A program made the position numbers and the translations under genes. A model generated the notes under the pieces. That model was not told the DNA's origin, searched no databases, and saw only the letters and a list, made by a program, of their open reading frames with translations. Below, in pieces: positions 16,331-20,564 of a stretch of DNA of 20,564 bases (position 1 is its first letter; every line of letters begins with the position of its first letter). The stretch lies in assembly GCA_046297095.1 (NCBI GenBank), contig JBKCNS010000021.1, positions 1-20,564 on the forward strand. Reading direction: 5' to 3'. The stretch comes from JBBATK01 sp046297095. Its GTDB lineage: Bacteria; Bacteroidota; Ignavibacteria; Kapaibacteriales; NICIL-2.

Positions 16331-16362
16331 TATCTTTGCAGTAGAACTTTTGCTTCGGCAAA
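16331..16362 (+). promoter_or_regulatory. metG promoter -7 element and UUCG hairpin
   Basis: TATCTTTGCA at 16331-16340 matches the Bacteroidota -7 consensus TAnnTTTG; a -33 TTG is not obvious. Just downstream, TTTGC-TTCG-GCAAA (16348/9-16362) is a stem with a stable C(UUCG)G tetraloop that would sit at or near the 5' end of the metG transcript. Confidence 0.5.
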
Positions 16363-16384
16363 GCCCTGCAGCGGCTGTTATTTG

Positions 16385-16440
16385 AGCATTCGAGTAAGCA
16401 TTCGAGTAAGCATCCGAGTAAGCATCCGAGTAAGCATTCA
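16385..16440. repeat. 12-bp tandem repeat in the metG leader
   Basis: About 4.5 units of 12 bp: AGCATTCGAGTA twice, AGCATCCGAGTA twice, then AGCATTCA. It lies in the untranslated leader. The frame of metG stays open through it (repeating RVSI), but this is not part of the enzyme. Confidence 0.88.
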
Positions 16441-16492
16441 ACTGTGCGGTACATCGAGCATGCATGCAGGCGTTCTCAACACATTCAAACAC

Positions 16493-18724
16493 ATGAAAAA
16501 ATACCTCATCACTTCGGCATTACCCTATGCCAACGGCTACTTGCACTTGGGTCATATAGCAGGTGCGTATTTGCCGGCAGACATCTATGCGCGCTTCTTG
16601 CGTTTGCGAGGCGAGCGGGTGCTGTATGTGTGCGGTTCGGACGAGCACGGAGTGGCTATTACCATAGCAGCGGAGAAAAAGGGTGTGTCTCCGCAGGAGA
16701 TTATCGACCATTATCACGCGGCCAACAGCGACGCCTTCACGGGACTTCACTGGAGCTTTGATGTGTATGGCCGAACCTCGAGCGATGAGCATCGCCGGGT
16801 ATCGCAGGAGTGGTTTACAACGTTTTTCGATCGCGGCTTGCTTCGCGAGCGCGAAGAGGATCAGTTCTACGACGAAGAAGCAGCAATGTTTCTACCGGAT
16901 AGGTACGTGGAAGGTATATGCCCTAATTGCGGATCCGATAAAGCGCGCGGAGATCAGTGCGATTCCTGCGGCGCGTATTACAATCAGTTGGAGTTGAAAG
17001 AACCCAAGAGTTTGGTGAGCGGTAAAACTCCGGTGGTGCGTAAAACAACGCACTGGTATTATCCTTTGGGCGAGTTCCAGCAAATGTTGGAATCGTACAT
17101 CGAGTCTCATGCTCATACCTGGAAAGACAACGTACTGCAGCAGTCGCGCTCGTGGCTCAAAGCAGGGTTGGGCGATCGCGCCATCACGCGGGATTTGTCG
17201 TGGGGAGTGCCCGTGCCTCTGGAAGGTGCAAAGGGCAAGGTGCTGTATGTGTGGTTTGATGCGGTGCTCGGGTATATCAGTGCTACACGTTCCTGGGCCG
17301 CTGCTGCCGGCAATCCGGAGGTATGGAAAGACTGGTGGCTAAAAAGCGAGAAGTCCGGAACTACCGAACCCACCGAGTACGTGGCCTTCATCGGCAAGGA
17401 CAACATCGTGTTCCATACACTCATGTTTCCGTCCATGCTCCATGCACAGGGCGATTACATTCTGCCCGCACATGTACCGGCTAATGAGTTTCTGAATTTG
17501 CAGGGGCAAAAATTCTCGAAGTCCAGAAACTGGAGTATTGATGTTCGCGATGCTTTGCTTGCTATTCCCACGCCATCGGGACGGGATGCCTTGCGATACA
17601 CGCTGGCAATGAACTTCCCCGAAACGCGCGACAGCGATTTTACCTGGCCCGATTACCGCATTCGCACAAACAACGAGCTGGCTGCCATCTTCGGAAACTT
17701 CGTGCATCGCTCTATGCAGTTTGTGCATGCGCAGTTTGGCGGTCAGGTGCCTGCACTTGCGGAATCGTACGCCACAGTTCCTGATGCATGGAGCATGATC
17801 GTGCACGAGTGCACCGAGCAAAGCCGTCGTGGTGCCGGCGCTCTTAGCGACGAAGACATTCAGGCTTTGAGCGCGCGCAGCAATGGCGTGCTTAGCAACG
17901 ACGATGTGGTGTTCATCAGCTCGCTGTGCATGGGCATGCAGAATGTGGCGCGCTTGTATTCGCTCTTTCGCTTCCGTGATGCTATCACGGAAACAATGAA
18001 CATTGCCCGCGCCGCCAACAAGTATTTCAATGATATGCAGCCGTGGAAGACGGTGAAAACTAATCGCGACGACTGCGCCAAGACATTATACATCTGTGTG
18101 CAATCTATCTACACGCTGTCTGTGGCATTTGCTCCGGTGATGCCCGCGGTGGCCGCACAAATACAAGAGATGTTGTGCTGTGATTCCACTGCCGACGGCC
18201 GTGCGGAGCATGCAGAGCATGGGCCGGATATGTGGAGCGCTTGCGTTCTGCCCACGCTGCCTCAGGGCCGAATGCTGAAAGAGCCACACGTGTTGTTTCC
18301 CAAAATCGAAGAAGAATTTATTACCGCTATGCAAGCACAACTTGGAGCGCCGGAGAGCACAGCGCCGGGCACTGCCACGCCCGCGCCGGAGTTGCCCGAA
18401 GGGCTAATTACCATTGATGATTTCAAAAAAGTTCAGCTGCGAACCGCGCGTATTCTGGAAGCAGAGCGCGTGCCGAAGTCGGACAAGCTCATCCGCCTGA
18501 TTGTAGATACCGGTGCCGACCAACGGCAGATTCTTGCAGGTATAGGCAAGTACTACGAGCCCGAACAATTGATTGGTTTGACCATAGTTGTAGTGGTGAA
18601 TTTGAAGCCGGCAAAACTGATGGGACTGCAATCGCAGGGTATGCTACTTGCTGCGAACAGTGAGAGCGGCCTTGCGTTGGTAACACCCATGAGCTTCGCT
18701 CCCGCAGGAGCAGAGGTTCGCTAA
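16493..18724 (+). CDS. metG: Methionyl-tRNA synthetase
   Basis: 743 aa. It charges tRNA-Met with methionine in the cytoplasm. The class I signatures are complete: HLGH (residues 18-21) and KFSKS (340-344). A four-cysteine zinc knuckle lies at C143, C146, C156 and C159 (CPNCG ... CDSCG). Residues about 639-743 (IDDFKKVQLRTARILEAERV ... LMGLQSQGMLLAA) are the C-terminal EMAP-II/Trbp111-like tRNA-binding domain. I chose the ATG at 16493 because the family begins M-K-K-Y-L-I-T-S-A-L-P-Y; an in-frame start 37 codons earlier only adds the translated 12-bp repeat. No Shine-Dalgarno is evident. It is followed after 40 nt by a small membrane-protein gene, probably co-transcribed. Confidence 0.97.
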   Translation: MKKYLITSALPYANGYLHLGHIAGAYLPADIYARFLRLRGERVLYVCGSDEHGVAITIAAEKKGVSPQEIIDHYHAANSDAFTGLHWSFDVYGRTSSDEHRRVSQEWFTTFFDRGLLREREEDQFYDEEAAMFLPDRYVEGICPNCGSDKARGDQCDSCGAYYNQLELKEPKSLVSGKTPVVRKTTHWYYPLGEFQQMLESYIESHAHTWKDNVLQQSRSWLKAGLGDRAITRDLSWGVPVPLEGAKGKVLYVWFDAVLGYISATRSWAAAAGNPEVWKDWWLKSEKSGTTEPTEYVAFIGKDNIVFHTLMFPSMLHAQGDYILPAHVPANEFLNLQGQKFSKSRNWSIDVRDALLAIPTPSGRDALRYTLAMNFPETRDSDFTWPDYRIRTNNELAAIFGNFVHRSMQFVHAQFGGQVPALAESYATVPDAWSMIVHECTEQSRRGAGALSDEDIQALSARSNGVLSNDDVVFISSLCMGMQNVARLYSLFRFRDAITETMNIARAANKYFNDMQPWKTVKTNRDDCAKTLYICVQSIYTLSVAFAPVMPAVAAQIQEMLCCDSTADGRAEHAEHGPDMWSACVLPTLPQGRMLKEPHVLFPKIEEEFITAMQAQLGAPESTAPGTATPAPELPEGLITIDDFKKVQLRTARILEAERVPKSDKLIRLIVDTGADQRQILAGIGKYYEPEQLIGLTIVVVVNLKPAKLMGLQSQGMLLAANSESGLALVTPMSFAPAGAEVR

Positions 18725-18764
18725 ATCCATACTACACGAAGAAGACACGACGAGGAGAATCACA

Positions 18765-19238
18765 ATGCACATGGAATACACATACAAACACGACGTGTAC
18801 TGGCGGGCTACGTCGATGTATGCATGCGCGCTTATTGCCTATGCATGTATTCGCGGGTGGAGCCAGGGCTTGAGCGACGGCCGTTTGGCTATTGTGCTGG
18901 CAGATCCGTTGCTGGTGTTGCTCTTTGCCTTTGCGGTGGGCTCTGCACTGGCTTTGTGCGTTCGTTTGTTCTTACGCCGAACAATTATTATCAACGATAC
19001 CGGTATCACAATTCGCGATCGCTTCAGGGAACGTGTGTATGCAGTGAAGGATATTTCCCGAATCACCTTTGGCAAGGAGCGTGTGGTGCATGTTCGCGGT
19101 ATGATGCCCTTGGTACGTATTCGTTTGCATGGCCGCCGCCGCCACTTGCGCATTCGGCCATCGGCATTCACTCACGAGAAATCTCTGCTGGAGGCGCTGC
19201 ATTCCCTAAGCGCACGGGTGACGTCTTCTGCTACATAG
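18765..19238 (+). CDS. Small membrane protein with PH-like domain, function unknown
   Basis: 157 aa. Two hydrophobic segments, about 16-33 and 47-70, form a hairpin in the inner membrane. Then comes a basic, beta-rich part (TIIINDTGITIRDRFRERVY, then ISRITFGKERVVHVRGM and RIRLHGRRRHLRIRPSAF) that looks like a bacterial PH (YdbT/DUF304-like) domain facing the cytoplasm. A good AGGAG lies 7-8 nt before the ATG. It starts 40 nt after metG. The last nine codons and the TAG lie in the first copy of a 28-bp tandem repeat, so the end of the protein may vary between strains. Confidence 0.72.
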   Translation: MHMEYTYKHDVYWRATSMYACALIAYACIRGWSQGLSDGRLAIVLADPLLVLLFAFAVGSALALCVRLFLRRTIIINDTGITIRDRFRERVYAVKDISRITFGKERVVHVRGMMPLVRIRLHGRRRHLRIRPSAFTHEKSLLEALHSLSARVTSSAT

Positions 19239-19293
19239 CGCACGGGTGACGTCTTCTGCTACATAGCGCAAGGGTGACGTCTTCTGCTACATA
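19210..19293. repeat. 28-bp tandem repeat, three copies
   Basis: Three head-to-tail copies of a 28-bp unit (GCGCACGGGTGACGTCTTCT plus GCTACATA) start at 19210, 19238 and 19266. The third has one changed base (CAAGG for CACGG). Copy one contains the end of the preceding gene; its TAG straddles the junction of copies one and two. 28 is not a multiple of three. Confidence 0.92.
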
Positions 19294-19498
19294 GAGCACG
19301 AATCATTCCGAGATATGCTCGGACTTTTCTCGGTCTCTTCTCGCTCTCTTCTCGGTCTTTCATCAGTCATTCTTTGGCTCTTGCTTCTGTCCTTCTTTTA
19401 GTACCTCCTTCTGTCCTTCCTTCCGCCTGCGCGCTGTTATCACGTAATTGTCTAGTGAACCCTGCAATCGGGGTGTTGCTCGTTCGTCCGGGTGGTGG
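19294..19498. other. Pyrimidine-rich gene-free region with an 11-bp repeat
   Basis: No gene recognised. 19327-19359 holds three 11-bp units of TTCTCGGTCTC type. CTTCTGTCCTTC occurs twice between 19385 and 19420. The strand bias towards C and T continues to about 19425. The region separates the PH-like gene from the TetR promoter. Confidence 0.55.
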
Positions 19499-19542
19499 TA
19501 TTTTCGCCGACCGACGGGTCGGTCAGAGGCTCGGTCAGAGGC
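19476..19542 (+). promoter_or_regulatory. TetR-gene promoter and palindromic operator with duplicated half-site
   Basis: A possible Bacteroidota promoter (TTG at 19476-19478, TATTTTCG at 19499-19506, one base off TAnnTTTG) overlaps a perfect inverted repeat GACCGAC-GG-GTCGGTC at 19509-19524, of the ACCGAC..GTCGGT kind often bound by TetR-family proteins. The right half-site is then part of a 12-bp direct repeat TCGGTCAGAGGC at 19519-19530 and 19531-19542. This suggests that the adjacent regulator controls its own gene. Confidence 0.65.
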
Positions 19543-19600
19543 GGTAAACCTCTGATTCGAACTGCACCTGCTCGAATCACAAGAAACGCCAAGCATACCT

Positions 19601-20299
19601 ATGAAAGCACAGCGAGAGATATCCGAGGTACGTTCCGCCAAGCGCGATGCGCTGGTGCGCGCGGCTGTTACGGTGTTCTCGCAGAAGGGTTTTCATGCCA
19701 CGAAGATGCAAGAGATAGCCGATGCAGCGGGCGTTGGCAAGGGCACCATGTACGAATACTTCGACACAAAGGACGAACTGTTCCTTGCTGTGTACGACGC
19801 ATGGATGGATGCCTACGAGGCCGCCATGGAAGAAGCTGGTTCCAAAAGCAAAGACCCTGTGGCAACGGCCGATGCGCTTATCGACACCACCATTGAATTT
19901 TACGAAGAGCACGCCCTGCATGCCCCGCTGTTACTGGAGTTCTGGGCACATGCATTACGCTCGGAGGATCCTCATTTTCTGGAGCGCATTCGCGCAATGA
20001 AAAAACGTATGGCAGCACTTGGTGCCCGGGTGACCAAGAACATGGTGAGTATCAAGGCATTTAGAAAAGTAGATGTGCAATCCTTTGCGCTTTTGGAGTT
20101 GGGAATCAGCGACGGAATTTTTCTGCAGTGGGTGCTGGATGGCCAGCAATACTCACTGCGCGAAGCCTATAAGTTCCGGCAGTCGGTGATTGGATCGGGA
20201 TTGCTGCAAACCGCCCTTCGAAAAATTCTTGAGCCGCGAACAAAGAAGAAACTGGAAAAGGGCTTTTTAGGAACAACGCCGCCACGCACATCGGAGTAG
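19601..20299 (+). CDS. TetR/AcrR family transcriptional regulator
   Basis: 232 aa. The N-terminal TetR DNA-binding domain is clear: RDALVRAAVTVFSQKGFHAT, then the helix-turn-helix MQEIADAAGVGKGTMYEYFD (residues 36-55) and TKDELF. The rest is helical and would form the ligand pocket and dimer interface. The ATG at 19601 has no clear Shine-Dalgarno. A palindromic operator lies 77-92 bp upstream, so self-repression is likely. The downstream PAS gene, 151 nt away on the same strand, may be a further target. The ligand is unknown; resemblance to fatty-acid or drug-efflux regulators cannot be settled from sequence alone. Confidence 0.9.
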   Translation: MKAQREISEVRSAKRDALVRAAVTVFSQKGFHATKMQEIADAAGVGKGTMYEYFDTKDELFLAVYDAWMDAYEAAMEEAGSKSKDPVATADALIDTTIEFYEEHALHAPLLLEFWAHALRSEDPHFLERIRAMKKRMAALGARVTKNMVSIKAFRKVDVQSFALLELGISDGIFLQWVLDGQQYSLREAYKFRQSVIGSGLLQTALRKILEPRTKKKLEKGFLGTTPPRTSE

Positions 20300-20323
20300 C
20301 ACAGAAACAGTGAGGCGAGTTTT

Positions 20324-20394
20324 CTCAGCAACATCAGGCTCTCAGCAACATCAAGTATCGAATCGCACTATCAAGCAGTATCTGTTAGTAACAG
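20324..20394. promoter_or_regulatory. Direct and inverted repeats before the PAS gene
   Basis: CTCAGCAACATCAG and CTCAGCAACATCAA lie at 20324-20337 and 20341-20354 (17-bp period). A perfect 13-bp inverted repeat CTGTTA-G-TAACAG follows at 20382-20394, 56 bp before the PAS start codon. The inverted repeat could be an operator. Confidence 0.4.
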
Positions 20395-20450
20395 TCAAAA
20401 ACAGACAGCAAAAATCAACTACAATTTCTCATTAATCACTTGAGGTTCCT

Positions 20451-20564
20451 ATGGCAGTAAAGAGTACAATTACCTGCGATATGGAGGGTGTAATCGAAAC
20501 CTTCAACGCGGGAGCCGAAGAGGTGTTCGGATATTCGAAGGAAGAAGTAATTGGCAAGAAGCGC
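20451..20564 (+). CDS. PAS-domain protein, N-terminal part only
   Basis: The first 38 codons are present and the gene runs off the window. The text MAVKSTITCDMEGVIETFNA followed by GAEEVFGYSKEEVIGKKR is the classic start of a PAS domain (the I..FN.AAE..FGYS.EEVIGK pattern). A GAGG lies five bases before the ATG. What follows the PAS domain (kinase, diguanylate cyclase or something else) lies outside the window. Confidence 0.85.
   Translation, partial: MAVKSTITCDMEGVIETFNAGAEEVFGYSKEEVIGKKR

Noticed and set aside
16382..16492. N-terminal extension of methionyl-tRNA synthetase
   Set aside because: It consists of the translated 12-bp repeat, and the family N-terminus begins at 16493.
18824..19249. 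Second frame over the PH-like gene
   Set aside because: It lies fully over the gene with the good Shine-Dalgarno and membrane hairpin, and its translation shows no coherent pattern.

Overview
The window looks like chromosome from a member of the Bacteroidota or a neighbouring phylum (Ignavibacteriota/Kapabacteria type). Four things point there: two secreted proteins end in type A sorting domains of the type IX secretion system, an outer-membrane barrel/OmpA-like protein is present, Shine-Dalgarno sequences are mostly weak, and Bacteroidota-type promoter elements (TTTG ... TAnnTTTG) lie before the carotenoid operon and metG. The phylum is an inference; no rRNA or other marker is present. No tRNA, rRNA, CRISPR array or transposase was seen.

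Layout. 124-1290 (+) is a class II Fic AMP-transferase with an operator-like dyad upstream. It is followed at once by a short coding relic that resembles the C-terminus of a restriction helicase. 1413-2000 holds no gene but carries a palindromic interspersed repeat family. 2061-6861 (+) is a compact carotenoid operon: crtI, crtB, an unknown exported protein, an SRPBCC protein, crtZ and a fused CrtYcd lycopene cyclase. Together these would turn geranylgeranyl diphosphate into phytoene, lycopene, beta-carotene and zeaxanthin; crtE and crtW are not in the window. 6924-7089 carries the same repeat family in the opposite orientation, followed by a bidirectional terminator.

7167-16076 is mainly on the minus strand: a 763-aa secreted protein with seven regularly spaced cysteine pairs and a T9SS tail; a small exported HMA metal-binding protein; and a translationally coupled pair, a vWA-like T9SS protein and a barrel/OmpA-like protein. 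An AlkD-like DNA glycosylase on the plus strand is divergent from the HMA gene and overlaps the barrel gene tail to tail. 16493-20564 (+) has metG, a small membrane protein with a PH-like domain, a TetR regulator with a palindromic operator, and the start of a PAS-domain gene cut by the window edge.

A second layer of structure is repetitive. Tandem repeats with exactly 12-bp units occur at six places, in coding and non-coding DNA, and three share a GGAATGCnTT-like core. Tandem repeats of 28, 17 and 11 bp lie in the last 1.4 kb. The near-identical inverted repeats on both sides of the carotenoid operon are the most striking structural feature.
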